From contig NZ_LVEM01000002.1 in NCBI RefSeq assembly GCF_001641335.1, forward strand, positions 1,405,663-1,469,662: a stretch of DNA of 64,000 nucleotides, read 5' to 3'. Below are positions 41,142 to 50,322 of the stretch, piece by piece. Within the stretch, counting starts at the first letter, position 1, and each line of letters starts with the position of its first letter. Under the pieces are notes generated by a model that was given only the letters and a program-made list of their open reading frames with translations, was not told where the DNA came from and did no database searches. The position numbers and the translations under genes were made by a program. Origin of the DNA: Bradyrhizobium stylosanthis. Its GTDB lineage: Bacteria > Pseudomonadota > Alphaproteobacteria > Rhizobiales > Xanthobacteraceae.

Positions 41142-41537
41142 ATGGCGGTTGATTTGTCGATGTCGGTTCTGGTGGTTGATGACTACAGCACCATGATCCG
41201 TATCATCAGGAATCTCCTGAAGCAGCTTGGCTTCGAGAATATCGATGATGCCAGCGACGGTTCGGCGGCGCTGAACAAGATGCGCGGCAAGAAGTACGGC
41301 CTCGTGATCTCCGACTGGAACATGGAGCCGATGACTGGGTACGACCTGCTGCGCGAAGTGCGCGCGGATCCGAACCTCGCCACCACGCCCTTCATCATGA
41401 TCACGGCGGAATCCAAGACCGAGAACGTGATCGCGGCCAAGAAGGCCGGCGTGAACAACTACATCGTCAAGCCGTTCAACGCGGCGACGCTGAAGACCAA
41501 GATCGAGGCGGTCTTCCCGGACATGGCGAGCGCGTAA
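41142..41537 (+). CDS. CheY-type response regulator
   Basis: This 131-residue single-domain receiver has the phosphorylation Asp in VISDWNMEPMTG, the acidic pocket VVDDYST, the switch Thr in FIMITAES and the Lys in NYIVKPFNA. GGGGGAG precedes the ATG by about six bases. The sequence is that of the chemotaxis CheY, which binds the flagellar motor when phosphorylated, but no che or flagellar gene is nearby, so its kinase and target are not shown. Confidence 0.93.
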   Translation: MAVDLSMSVLVVDDYSTMIRIIRNLLKQLGFENIDDASDGSAALNKMRGKKYGLVISDWNMEPMTGYDLLREVRADPNLATTPFIMITAESKTENVIAAKKAGVNNYIVKPFNAATLKTKIEAVFPDMASA

Positions 41538-41575
41538 GCGCGCTCTTCATCCGAAACCAGCTTTCTGTAGAGATC

Positions 41576-41698
41576 GTCATGCCCGGGCTTGTCCCGGGCA
41601 TCCACGTTCTTGGACCCTAGAAAGCAAGGCGTGGATGGCCGGGGCGTAGGCGAGCAAAAGCGGCGCCGTCCTTCGGACAGCTATGCCCGGCCATGACG
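41576..41698. repeat. Dispersed palindromic repeat (gtcatgcccggg type), copy 2
   Basis: Opens with gtcatgcccgggcttgtccc and closes with tatgcccggccatgac; it is related to 24885-24972 and carries an extra inner insertion. Confidence 0.7.
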
Positions 41699-41756
41699 GC
41701 GACGATTGTGGCTTAGCAATTGGTCTAAGCCCGCAGCATCTGCGCGAGCTGCACCA

Positions 41757-42611
41757 TCACCACTTCAATTCGCGCATCAGCGCCTTCGGCGGATGGCCGA
41801 ACAATTCCGCCACCGTATTCGCGTCGAGCTGGTCGAGGCCTTCGAACTCCTCGGCATGGATGCCGCGGGTGACGAACAGGCAGTCGATGCCGAATTCGCG
41901 CGCGCCGGTGAGGTCAGTGCGGACGGAATCGCCGATCGCCAGCACCTTCCTGCGGTCGATCTGGTGGCCCTGGCGCTCGCCGGCCAGCGCCATGGCGCGC
42001 TCGTAGATCGGCCGGTGCGGCTTGCCGTAGAAGATCACCTCGCCGCCGAGCTCGCGATAGAGCTCCGCGATGGCGCCGGCGCAATAGATCAGCCGGTCGC
42101 CGCGTTCCACCACGATATCGGGGTTGGCACAGACCAGCGTGAGCTTGCGCTCGCGCGCCTTCAGCATCATGCCGCGATAGTCTTCGGCGGTTTCGGTCTC
42201 GTCGTCGTAGAGGCCGGTGCAGACGATGTAGTCGGCCTCTTCCAGCGGCGCGGTCGTCGCATCGAGGCCGCGATAGATCGAATTGTCGCGCTCGGGTCCG
42301 AGCCAGAACATCTTGCGGCCGGGATGCTCGGCGACATAGAGCCGGGTCAGGTCGCCCGATGACACGATGGCGTCGTAGGTCTCGTCGGCGACGCCGAGCT
42401 TGCGCAACTGCCGCTGCACGGAATCGGCCGGGCGCGGCGCGTTGGTGATCAGGATCACCGTACCGCCGCGGCTGCGATAGGTGTGCAGCGCCTCGCAGGC
42501 TTCGGGGAAGGATTCCAGGCCGTTATGGACCACGCCCCAGATGTCGCTGAGCACGACATCGACGCCGCCCACGAGCTCGCGCAGGCTTTCGGCAAAATGC
42601 AGCGTGGTCAT
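41757..42611 (-). CDS. HAD-superfamily hydrolase, class IIA (TIGR01459 type)
   Basis: This 284-residue haloacid-dehalogenase-superfamily phosphatase resembles NagD-like class IIA enzymes. The nucleophile motif is SDIWGVVHNG; the second motif Thr lies in ILITNAPRP; the third motif has GKPHRPIYE and the Asp-rich end is AIGDSVRTDLTG. The first Asp-x-Asp reads D-I-W rather than D-x-D, as seen in the TIGR01459 subgroup. The natural substrate is unknown. It is 12 bases from the EAL gene on the same strand. Confidence 0.85.
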   Translation of the reverse strand: MTTLHFAESLRELVGGVDVVLSDIWGVVHNGLESFPEACEALHTYRSRGGTVILITNAPRPADSVQRQLRKLGVADETYDAIVSSGDLTRLYVAEHPGRKMFWLGPERDNSIYRGLDATTAPLEEADYIVCTGLYDDETETAEDYRGMMLKARERKLTLVCANPDIVVERGDRLIYCAGAIAELYRELGGEVIFYGKPHRPIYERAMALAGERQGHQIDRRKVLAIGDSVRTDLTGAREFGIDCLFVTRGIHAEEFEGLDQLDANTVAELFGHPPKALMRELKW

Positions 42612-42623
42612 GCGCGCGGCCGG

Positions 42624-44108
42624 TCAGATGCGACGCGCGAGAGCTGCGTTGCCGGTGAGACGCTGGGGCGGAGGCGCCGATGACGTCGCGCCTGAGCTTT
42701 GTGTGCCGGAGCCATTGGATCCCTGAGTGTCCTGCGCCTGGTTCGGCGCGGCCCCGCCGGTAGCAGATGCCCCCTCCGGCCGCAATGGCCGGGGCGGCGC
42801 GAACAGGAACCCCTGGCCGAACCGCACGTCATAATCGAGCAGATCGACCACCGCGCGCTCGCCCTCGATCCGCTCGGCGATCAGGTCGATCCCGAAGCGG
42901 CCGAGCAGGTCCGAGAGGTCGGACGGATGGATGTCCGAGGTCGAGGCCTGCCTGGGGTCGAGCAGCAGCGCGGCCGGCACCTTGATGAAGCGCACGCCGC
43001 GGTCGGCGAGCTCGCGCGGCTCGATCCGGAGGTCCGTGACGTGGTCGATCGAGAAGCGGAAGCCGCGCTGGGCGAGCGCGGCGAGGTTCTCGGTCTCGGC
43101 CGGGCCGAGATTGCGGAAGGTCGACTGCTTGAACTCCAGCACCAGCGAGGGCGCCAGCGCCCGGTTGGCTTCGAGGAAGTCGAGGCATTGCGCGAAGGTG
43201 GTGGAGTTGCCGAGCGTGGAGGCCGCGACGTTGCAGAACACGCCGACGTCCTTGTTGCGCACCATCAGGCGCCGCAGCACCTGCACACAGCGCAGCATCA
43301 CCATGTTGTCGATGCGCCCGATCAGCCCGGAGGCCTCGGCAATGCTGATGAACTCCTCCGCGGCGATGAGCTGGTCGCGCTCGTCGCGCACCCGTGTCAC
43401 CGCCTCGTAGAACCGCACCTTGCGCTGCGGCAGCGTCACCATGGGCTGCAGGAAGATGTCGATGCGGTTCTCGTCGATCGCGTTGCGCAGCGTCGCCAGC
43501 AATTGGGTCTGGTTGCGCCCGTTGGCGGTCTGGACCGGATGGGCGGACTGGGTCTGAACGGCCGCTGCCGGCCGCGGCTGCATTGGGGGCGGCGGAGGAG
43601 CTGCGGGCAGCGGCGGCGGCGCCATGGGAAGCTCTTCGAACGCTGCCAAGTCCATCGGCGCCTCCGGCTCGGGCCCTGCAACCGGAGCGGGGGAGGGAGC
43701 GGCGCCCGCCAGGAGGTCCTCATGAGCCGACACGGTGGTGGCGAGCTGCCTGACCAGACCGCCAAGCTCGTTGATCTCGCCGACCACCGACTGGATGCGG
43801 TCGGAGTTGGTCGAGTTGGACGAGGCGATGCGCCCCTCGATAGCGGCCAGCCGGCGGCCGAACTCGGCGACCTGGCGGGCGAGGTCGGCGGTGCCGCGGG
43901 AGAGGTCGGCGATCTGGCCGCCGACATCGCTGCGGTCGCGCAGCCGCATCGACACCGCGTTGTAGAGGATCAGGAAGGTCAGCGCGGTCAGCGCCACGAT
44001 CGCGGATTCAGTTCCGCTGATGCCGGCGACCGCATAGAGCACCAGCCCGAGCGAGGCCGCGACCAGAACCATGCAGATGGCGATGAAGATCGTCGAAATG
44101 CGAATCAT
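42624..44108 (-). CDS. Membrane-bound EAL domain protein, probably catalytically inactive
   Basis: This 494-residue protein has two N-terminal membrane helices, a coiled-coil region (QIADLSRGTADLARQVAEFG), a Pro/Ala-rich linker and a C-terminal EAL domain from about residue 205. The signature is degenerate: EAVTR in place of EALLR, LEFKQ for LEITE, and DHVTD for DDFGT. Since the second Asp of the DD metal pair is lost, it probably binds rather than breaks c-di-GMP. The intact IKVPA, ERIEGE and GQGFLFAPP blocks support binding. It may act as a receptor or scaffold. Confidence 0.88.
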   Translation of the reverse strand: MIRISTIFIAICMVLVAASLGLVLYAVAGISGTESAIVALTALTFLILYNAVSMRLRDRSDVGGQIADLSRGTADLARQVAEFGRRLAAIEGRIASSNSTNSDRIQSVVGEINELGGLVRQLATTVSAHEDLLAGAAPSPAPVAGPEPEAPMDLAAFEELPMAPPPLPAAPPPPPMQPRPAAAVQTQSAHPVQTANGRNQTQLLATLRNAIDENRIDIFLQPMVTLPQRKVRFYEAVTRVRDERDQLIAAEEFISIAEASGLIGRIDNMVMLRCVQVLRRLMVRNKDVGVFCNVAASTLGNSTTFAQCLDFLEANRALAPSLVLEFKQSTFRNLGPAETENLAALAQRGFRFSIDHVTDLRIEPRELADRGVRFIKVPAALLLDPRQASTSDIHPSDLSDLLGRFGIDLIAERIEGERAVVDLLDYDVRFGQGFLFAPPRPLRPEGASATGGAAPNQAQDTQGSNGSGTQSSGATSSAPPPQRLTGNAALARRI

Positions 44109-44250
44109 GCCGCGCGTTACGCCTCAAGAGCTGACTGCCTCACCCGGGAAAACACGGGCCTCTGTGCGGTCCCGTCACGCCTCATGCTCCCCCAAGCAGC
44201 GCAACCCTAACATCATTGTTGATTCGAGGGGATAGCGGCTTGTTTGCGGC

Positions 44251-45816
44251 TCAGCTCAGTCCCGCCCGGCGAAAGCCTTCGAGGTAGCGCTCGCGGTCGG
44301 CGGCAAGCTTGATCGGCATGAACTCGGCGATCCAGGCCAGCGAGATGTTCGGCTGGGCGCGGCGGAGTTCCTTCAGCGCGGCGTGGGCAATCCCGGTCTG
44401 TCCGGCCATGCCCGCGGCCGCGGTCAGCACCCGGTGTCCGCCGACGAAGTCGCCGCGCTGGCGCAGCGACTCCTGCGAAAGCCGGATCGCTTCGGCGTAG
44501 TCGCCGCCGAGGAAGCGGGCATAGGCGGCGATGCCGAAATAGACGGGGGCATAGGGATCGCGCGGGCTGAGCCGGATCGCCCGGCGCGCCGCCTCGTCGG
44601 CCTCCTGCCAGCGGCCGCAATAGCTGAGCGCCAGGCCGTGATAGCCCTGGGCCAGCGCGAAGTTCGGATTGAGCCGCAGGGCGGTCTCGAACTCGGCCAG
44701 CGAGTCCTCGAACCGCCGCGCGAACAGATGGACATGACCGAGCGCGTTGTGGGCCCAGGCATCCTCGTCGTCGGCGCGGATCGCCGCCCGCGCGGCGCGC
44801 TCGGCGGCGGGGATGGCGCTCGCCATCTCCATCCAGCCCATATGCGCGGTGAACATGTAGCTGGTGCCGAGCAGCCCGAGCGCCTTGCCGTAGCTCGGGT
44901 CGAGCGCGATGGCCTTTTCGAGCAGCGCCTGCGCCACGACGTGATCCTGCCGCGTCACCCGCCAGTAATGCGAGAGCGCGCGCATCACGAGGTCCCAGGC
45001 GTCCATGCTGTCGGGCGGCTTGCGCTGGGCGCGAAAGCTCTCGGCGGCATAGAGCTGCGGCTCGATCGCGGCGACGATCGCCTCGGTGATCTCGTCCTGG
45101 ACGGCGAAGACGTCGGCGAGCTCGCGGTCGTAGCGCTCGGCCCAGAGATGGCTGCCGGTGGCGACGTCGTTGAGCTGCGCGGTGATGCGGACGCGCTCGC
45201 CATCCTTGCGGACGCTGCCCTCGACCACATAGCGCACGCCGAGCTCGTCGGCGATCTGCCGCAAGTGGACCGCGCGGCCCTTGTAGATGAAGGAGGAGTT
45301 GCGCGCGATGACGAAGAACCAGCGCAGCTTCGACAGCGCGGTGATGATGTCCTCGCTGATGCCGTCGGAGAAATAATCCTGTCCGGCCTCGCCGCTCATG
45401 TTGGTGAAGGGCAGCACCGCGATCGCCGGGCGATCGGGCAGCGGCAGGCCCGCCGGCGGCGGCGCGTGCCACGCGTCGGTCTCGGCCGGTCTGGCGGCGG
45501 CGCCGGCCAGCTCGGTCACCGCGCCGACGAACCGCACGCCCTTGCGCGCGACGGTGCGGATCAGCCGCTGGTCGTCGCCATTGTCGCCGACCGCGCGCCG
45601 CGCTGCGTTGATCCGGCTGGTCAGCGTCGATTCCGAGACCACGCGGCCGTTCCAGATCGCATCGAGCAGATTGTCCCGCGTCACCACGCGCTCGCGGTTG
45701 CGGACGAGGTAGGTCAGCAGATCGAACACTTGCGGTTCGAGCGCGACGAGCGCGTCCGCCTGCCGCAATTCGCGGCGCTCGGGGTCGAGCAGGAAATCCT
45801 CGAACTGAAACGTCAC
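44251..45816 (-). CDS. Winged-helix DNA-binding / TPR regulator
   Basis: This 521-residue protein has an OmpR-type winged helix at the N-terminus (FEDFLLDPERRELR, VVTRDNLLDAIW, VSESTLTSRINAARRAVG and TVARKGVRFVG), a central PAIAVLPFTNMSG domain of the type seen in adenylate cyclase-like regulators, and C-terminal TPR repeats (AFVSD-free helical pairs to RRAGLS). The start is a GTG with GGGGG before it. It is a probable cytosolic regulator in which the TPR part senses a partner. The target genes are unknown. Confidence 0.88.
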   Translation of the reverse strand: MTFQFEDFLLDPERRELRQADALVALEPQVFDLLTYLVRNRERVVTRDNLLDAIWNGRVVSESTLTSRINAARRAVGDNGDDQRLIRTVARKGVRFVGAVTELAGAAARPAETDAWHAPPPAGLPLPDRPAIAVLPFTNMSGEAGQDYFSDGISEDIITALSKLRWFFVIARNSSFIYKGRAVHLRQIADELGVRYVVEGSVRKDGERVRITAQLNDVATGSHLWAERYDRELADVFAVQDEITEAIVAAIEPQLYAAESFRAQRKPPDSMDAWDLVMRALSHYWRVTRQDHVVAQALLEKAIALDPSYGKALGLLGTSYMFTAHMGWMEMASAIPAAERAARAAIRADDEDAWAHNALGHVHLFARRFEDSLAEFETALRLNPNFALAQGYHGLALSYCGRWQEADEAARRAIRLSPRDPYAPVYFGIAAYARFLGGDYAEAIRLSQESLRQRGDFVGGHRVLTAAAGMAGQTGIAHAALKELRRAQPNISLAWIAEFMPIKLAADRERYLEGFRRAGLS

Positions 45817-45937
45817 AAATCCCCCTCGCTCCCATCCGGAAATCAAGGTGCTCTCAGCGTAAAATAACGCCGCTCTCAAGGCCAGCGAGCCGCATGCGCC
45901 CTATCGTCCCGGCGTTTTCAACCGCAGGAGATTGCTC

Positions 45938-46777
45938 ATGTCGACATCCGCCGCACTCAAGCCCGCCGCAGCCCAGTCCGATCTTGCCGCCGTCAAGCAG
46001 CGCCAGCACGGCGCCTGGTCGTCGGGCGACTATGCCGTCGTCGGCACCACCTTGCAGATCGTCGGCGAGCAGCTCTGTGAGGCAATCGACTTACGCGCCG
46101 GCAGCAAGGTGCTCGACGTCGCCGCCGGCAACGGCAATGCGACGCTGGCCGCGGCGCGGCGCTGGTGCGACGTCACGTCGACCGACTATGTGGCGGCGCT
46201 GCTCAAGCGCGGGCGAGAGCGCGCGGCCGCCGAACATCTCACCATCGAATTCCGCGAGGCCGATGCCGAAGCGCTGCCGTTTGCCGACGCCAGCTACGAC
46301 GTCGTGCTCTCGACCTTCGGCGTCATGTTCACGCCGGATCAGGACAAGGCGGCGTCCGAGCTCGCGCGGGTCTGCAGGCCCGGCGGCAAGATCGGCCTCG
46401 CCAACTGGACCCCGCAGGGGTTCATCGGCCAGCTGTTCAAGACCATCGGCAAGCATCTGCCGCCACCGGCCGGGGTGAAGTCGCCGGCGCTGTGGGGCAC
46501 GCCGGCGCGGCTCCAGGAGATGTTCGGCAGCCAGGCCGCCGAGATCGCCGCCGAGCCGCGCATGTTCGTGTTCCGCTATCGCTCGCCGGAGCACTGGCTC
46601 GAGATCTTCAAGACCTTCTATGGGCCGACGCTGAAGGCGTTTGCCGCGCTCGACGAGACCGGCCAGGCCGCGCTGAAGCGCGATCTGCTGGCGCTGCTCG
46701 GCGAGTTCAACCACGCCGATGACGGTACCATCGTCGTGCACAGCGAATATCTGGAAGCCGTGATCACCAAGCGCTGA
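45938..46777 (+). CDS. SAM-dependent methyltransferase
   Basis: This 279-residue class I methyltransferase has the SAM loop VLDVAAGNGNATLAAARR and the acidic end of strand two at TSTDY, then EADAEALPFADASYDVV. The sequence resembles ubiE/small-molecule methyltransferases, but the substrate cannot be told. AGGAG lies about nine bases before the ATG. It is divergent from the regulator and convergent with the YihY-type gene. Confidence 0.88.
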   Translation: MSTSAALKPAAAQSDLAAVKQRQHGAWSSGDYAVVGTTLQIVGEQLCEAIDLRAGSKVLDVAAGNGNATLAAARRWCDVTSTDYVAALLKRGRERAAAEHLTIEFREADAEALPFADASYDVVLSTFGVMFTPDQDKAASELARVCRPGGKIGLANWTPQGFIGQLFKTIGKHLPPPAGVKSPALWGTPARLQEMFGSQAAEIAAEPRMFVFRYRSPEHWLEIFKTFYGPTLKAFAALDETGQAALKRDLLALLGEFNHADDGTIVVHSEYLEAVITKR

Positions 46778-46794
46778 CACGCGCGCGATGCGGT

Positions 46795-46813
46795 CGGGCC
46801 GGTCTCCGGCCCG
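46795..46813. terminator. Possible hairpin terminator between convergent genes
   Basis: cgggccgg and ccggcccg form an 8-base-pair stem with a 3-base loop in the 47-base gap between the methyltransferase and the YihY-type gene. No T-run follows. Confidence 0.4.
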
Positions 46814-46824
46814 GCCGCAGCCGA

Positions 46825-47955
46825 TCAGGACGGCGCAGCGGCGCCGACCGTGTCGGCCGAGACGGCTTCGCGGGTGCCGAGCGGCCTGGGCGGCCCGGTG
46901 GTGGTGTCGCGCAAGGTCTGCCGCTCGATCTCCGAATTGAGCTCGGCTCCGAACATGACGACGATCGCCGACATCCACATCCACATCATCAGGCCGATCG
47001 CGGCGCCGAGCGAGCCGTAGGTCGCGTTGTAATTGGCGAAGGCCGAGAGATACCAGGACAGCAGCGACGATCCGGCGATCCAGAGGATGGCGGCCGCGAG
47101 CGCGCCGACGCTCAGCCATTGCCAGCGCGCTGCGTCGCGGCTGGGCGCGAAGCGGTAGAGCATGCCCAGCGCCACAAGCAGGATGAGGAACAGCAGCGGC
47201 CAGCGTGCCAGCGCCACGATCAGCTTGCTCTCGGGCGCGATGCCGAGATGGTCGAGCGCGAGCGGGAAGGCGACGACGGCGCCGACCATCATCAGCAGCG
47301 CCACGATGCCACCGACCGTGAAGGCCAGCGACACCATGTTGAGCCGGATGAAACTGCGCTTCTCGCGCTCCTCATAGGCGACGTTGAGGGCGTCGAAGAT
47401 GGACTTCACGCCGGCATTGGCGCTCCAGATCGCGAGCACCAGGCCGACCAGGAAGGTGACGCCGAGCGTCGCATTGCCGTTCGAGACGACGCGTCCGACC
47501 TGCTCGGCGACGATCTGGAACGCGCCTTCGGGCAGCATCATCGCGAGCGTCTGCAGATTGTCGGTGATGGTCGAGGGATTGGCGAACAGGCCGTAGGACG
47601 AGACCAGCGCGGTCACGGCGGGAAAGATCGCGAGCAGTCCGAAGAACACGACACCGCCTGCGGTCGCCAGCAGCCGATCGTCGTCGATGCGCTGATAGGT
47701 GCGCCAGAAGATATCCTTCCAGCCGGCCCAGGGAATTGCGAACGGGCTTTTCGAGTGCCGGCCGCGGCCGGGCTGCACGGCCGCCCGCGCCGGGTTCGTT
47801 TCGGGCGAGTTCGCCTCGCTGTTGCGGTGGTCCGGCGGCGGTCCCGGACGGACCAGGCCGGAGTCCTGGAAGTAGCGCTCCGCCGTCAGCACGAAGACGG
47901 CGGTCGCCGCCACCAGCAGCCAGCTGTCGATCTGCCCGGAACGCCGCACCAGCAC
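46825..47955 (-). CDS. YihY/BrkB family inner-membrane protein
   Basis: This 376-residue protein has one N-terminal hydrophobic segment, a polar loop of about 60 residues, then the YihY core with at least six transmembrane helices; the first block reads DRLLATAGGVVFFGLLAIFPA and the last SLGAAIGLMMWMWMS. YihY-type proteins were once called ribonuclease BN, but their function is unclear. The start is a GTG one base after the stop of the holin-like gene, so the two are coupled. Confidence 0.9.
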   Translation of the reverse strand: MLVRRSGQIDSWLLVAATAVFVLTAERYFQDSGLVRPGPPPDHRNSEANSPETNPARAAVQPGRGRHSKSPFAIPWAGWKDIFWRTYQRIDDDRLLATAGGVVFFGLLAIFPAVTALVSSYGLFANPSTITDNLQTLAMMLPEGAFQIVAEQVGRVVSNGNATLGVTFLVGLVLAIWSANAGVKSIFDALNVAYEEREKRSFIRLNMVSLAFTVGGIVALLMMVGAVVAFPLALDHLGIAPESKLIVALARWPLLFLILLVALGMLYRFAPSRDAARWQWLSVGALAAAILWIAGSSLLSWYLSAFANYNATYGSLGAAIGLMMWMWMSAIVVMFGAELNSEIERQTLRDTTTGPPRPLGTREAVSADTVGAAAPS

Positions 47956-47956
47956 G

Positions 47957-48547
47957 TCACATCTCCAGCCGGTGCCCGTGGCGCCGCCGGCGCGCCGCCG
48001 TAACGCCCAGCAGCCCGACCGCTGCGAGCATCAGGCCAAGCTGCACGGGCCGGTTGGTGCGAACCGGTCTGGCATGACTTCTGCCACGATCGCGTTCGCC
48101 GGGTCCGAGTGGCACGAGGGGAATCGTCGTTGCCACCTCCTTCACTGCCTCCTTGACTGTTCCGCGCGGGATTCGCGGCGTGGCGATCGCAACGCGCAGC
48201 CGGCTCGCAAGCGGCACGATCGGCCTGGCCTTGCGCCTCATCTGCATTATGGCCACCCCCGCACAGACCGCAGCGAGAACCATGAGCACGGCCCCGACGG
48301 TGCCAAAGCCCCAGAATTGTCCGTAGTGGATCGCGATCCAACGATACAGGGCGATCAGCCCCACGAAGAATGCCGCGACGACGAACAGGCCCGCAACCGC
48401 GAACAGTCCGCCGGCCATTGCATAGGAGGTGACCTTGCCGGTGGCGTGGCTGGTCTGGTCACGCAGGTAGGATTGCGCGGCGCGCTTGACGTGATTGAGC
48501 TTGAGCGCCACGCCGGCGCGCAGCAATTCGCCCGATGGCGCGAGCAT
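47957..48547 (-). CDS. Small membrane protein, holin-family-like
   Basis: This 196-residue protein has an N-terminal amphipathic part, two strong transmembrane helices (AGGLFAVAGLFVVAAFFVGLI and GTVGAVLMVLAAVCAGVAIM), a basic cytoplasmic stretch and a weak third helix near the C-terminus (LGLMLAAVGLLGV). The pattern fits the phage_holin_3_6/YqjE family. Despite the name these are often chromosomal housekeeping proteins. It is coupled to the YihY-type gene. Confidence 0.75.
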   Translation of the reverse strand: MLAPSGELLRAGVALKLNHVKRAAQSYLRDQTSHATGKVTSYAMAGGLFAVAGLFVVAAFFVGLIALYRWIAIHYGQFWGFGTVGAVLMVLAAVCAGVAIMQMRRKARPIVPLASRLRVAIATPRIPRGTVKEAVKEVATTIPLVPLGPGERDRGRSHARPVRTNRPVQLGLMLAAVGLLGVTAARRRRHGHRLEM

Positions 48548-48639
48548 GCGGACATCCTCCCAGAGCGCGTAAATGCGTCGGGGGATGAACGTGGCGGAAT
48601 TTGACTTGTTCCGTGCGGGACGGGGATCGCGGTGACGGA

Positions 48640-49599
48640 TCAGCCGAGGTCGGCGGCCGCGATCCAGAACACCTCGCCCTCGGAATCTTCCGTGTCCAGC
48701 CAGAGCAGCGGCAGTTCCGGAAAGGCCTCGTCGACCAGGTCGCGGCCGCGGCCGATCTCGCAGATCAAGCCGCCATTCGGCGTCAGATGATCGGGGGCGT
48801 CAGCCAGGATCCGGCGCACCACGTCGAGACCGTCGGCACCGCCATCGAAGGCGAGCTTCGGCTCGGCCCGGCATTCCGGCGGCAGCGCGGCCATGCCGTC
48901 CGCATCGACGTAAGGCGGGTTGGTGATGATCAGGTCGTATCTGGCGTCGCCGAGCGGGGCGAACAGGTCGCCGCGATGCAGGCTGACCCGCTCCTCGAGG
49001 CCATGCTCGCTGACATTGCGCGCGGCAACCTCGAGCGCACCCTTGGAGATATCGACGGCATCGACCGCGGCATTCGGGAAATGATACGCGGCGAGGATCG
49101 CGAGGCACCCCGAGCCGGTGCAGAGATCGAGCACGCGCTCGACCGCCGTGGGGTCGTCGATCAGCGCGCCGGCGCCTTCCTCGCCGCCGAAATGCGAATC
49201 GAGCAACTCGCCGATGAAGGAGCGCGGAACGATGACGCGCTCATCGACATAGAAGGGCAGGCCGCGCATGTAGATCTTGTTGACGAGGTAGGCGGCCGGT
49301 TTGCGCGTCGTGACGCGCCGATGGATGAGGTCGAGGATGGTCTTGCCTTCCGCGGCGGTGACGCGGGCGTTGGCGAAGGCCTCGAACTGTTCGGGGTTGA
49401 GATGCAGGGCCTCGCTGACCAGGAAGGCTGCTTCCGCGACCGGGTCGGTCGTGCCATGGGCAAAGGCGAGCTTCGCCTCGACGAAGCGGCTCACCCCATA
49501 GCGGACGTAGTCGAGCAGCGTGAGAAGCTCGCCGGGTCCCACTTTCGCAAGCTTCGGCGCGGCGCGGCCGCGCGTGGTCTTTTTCGCAACTTTTGCCAT
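48640..49599 (-). CDS. prmB: Ribosomal protein L3 N5-glutamine methyltransferase
   Basis: PrmB methylates a glutamine of ribosomal protein L3. The 319-residue protein has an N-terminal helical domain, the SAM loop VLDLCTGSGCLAI and the catalytic NPPYVD motif of glutamine methyltransferases. It differs from PrmC (HemK) by the longer N-terminus and the L3-type sequence RGLPFYVDERVIVPRS. Its start overlaps the moaE stop by one base, so it may be translated from the moa transcript. Confidence 0.93.
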   Translation of the reverse strand: MAKVAKKTTRGRAAPKLAKVGPGELLTLLDYVRYGVSRFVEAKLAFAHGTTDPVAEAAFLVSEALHLNPEQFEAFANARVTAAEGKTILDLIHRRVTTRKPAAYLVNKIYMRGLPFYVDERVIVPRSFIGELLDSHFGGEEGAGALIDDPTAVERVLDLCTGSGCLAILAAYHFPNAAVDAVDISKGALEVAARNVSEHGLEERVSLHRGDLFAPLGDARYDLIITNPPYVDADGMAALPPECRAEPKLAFDGGADGLDVVRRILADAPDHLTPNGGLICEIGRGRDLVDEAFPELPLLWLDTEDSEGEVFWIAAADLG

Positions 49600-50066
49600 C
49601 AGGATTTGGTCCAGCGTGCGGCGGCCTCGTCGTCACGGGCGTGGGCTTCGACCCAGCCGGTGCCGGTGGCGCTCTCTTCCTTCTTCCAGAACGGGGCGCT
49701 GGTCTTGAGGTAGTCCATCAGGAACTCGGCGGCCTGGAATGCGGCCTGGCGATGCTGCGAGGCGGTCAGCACCAGCACGATGTTCTGGCCCGGCATGAAG
49801 CGCCCGACGCGATGGATAACCGTGACACCGTTGAGCGGCCAGCGCGAGACGGCCTCGTCGGCATGGCGCCTGATCTCTTCCTCGGCCATGCCCGGATAAT
49901 GCTCGAGCGTCAGCGCTGCGACCTTGCTGCTGTCGTCGTCCGCGCGGCAGATGCCGGAGAAGCTCACCACCGCGCCGATGTCGGTGCGGCTTTTTGTCAG
50001 GACCGCGATCTCGCGCGCGATGTCGAAATCGTCTTCCTGGATGCGGATGGTGACGGGGCAGCTCAT
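49599..50066 (-). CDS. moaE: Molybdopterin synthase catalytic subunit
   Basis: MoaE with MoaD makes molybdopterin from cyclic pyranopterin monophosphate. The 155-residue protein has the substrate loop GAVVSFSGICRADDD and the catalytic Lys in FWKKEES, plus HRVGRFMPGQNIV. It lies four bases after moaD. moaD, moaE and prmB read on in one direction. Confidence 0.95.
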   Translation of the reverse strand: MSCPVTIRIQEDDFDIAREIAVLTKSRTDIGAVVSFSGICRADDDSSKVAALTLEHYPGMAEEEIRRHADEAVSRWPLNGVTVIHRVGRFMPGQNIVLVLTASQHRQAAFQAAEFLMDYLKTSAPFWKKEESATGTGWVEAHARDDEAAARWTKS

Positions 50067-50070
50067 CAGC

Positions 50071-50322
50071 CTAGCCGCCGGTCATCGGCGGGAAGAACGC
50101 GATCTCGCGGGCGCCGGCGATCGCGGCATCCGATTTGACGTGGGCATGATCGATTGCAGCGCGGATCACCTTGGGCTTCTCGAAGGCATAGGCATAGGCC
50201 TCGCTCCGGCCGGACAGCCAAGCGATCAGCTCCTCGACGGTACGCACGGTCGCCGGCGGCTCGATGGTCTCCTCGGCCTTGCCGACGCGTTCGCGCACCC
50301 AGGCGAAATACTTCACCCTCAT
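50071..50322 (-). CDS. moaD: Molybdopterin synthase sulfur-carrier subunit
   Basis: MoaD is the ubiquitin-fold sulfur carrier of molybdopterin synthase; its C-terminal Gly-Gly becomes a thiocarboxylate. The 83-residue protein ends AFFPPMTGG and begins VKYFAWVRERVGKAEE. Its start overlaps the pgsA stop by four bases (ATGA). Confidence 0.94.
   Translation of the reverse strand: MRVKYFAWVRERVGKAEETIEPPATVRTVEELIAWLSGRSEAYAYAFEKPKVIRAAIDHAHVKSDAAIAGAREIAFFPPMTGG

Noticed and set aside
44213..45835. Alternative minus-strand frame within the winged-helix/TPR regulator
   Set aside because: It is highly Arg-rich; the other frame holds the winged helix and TPR motifs.
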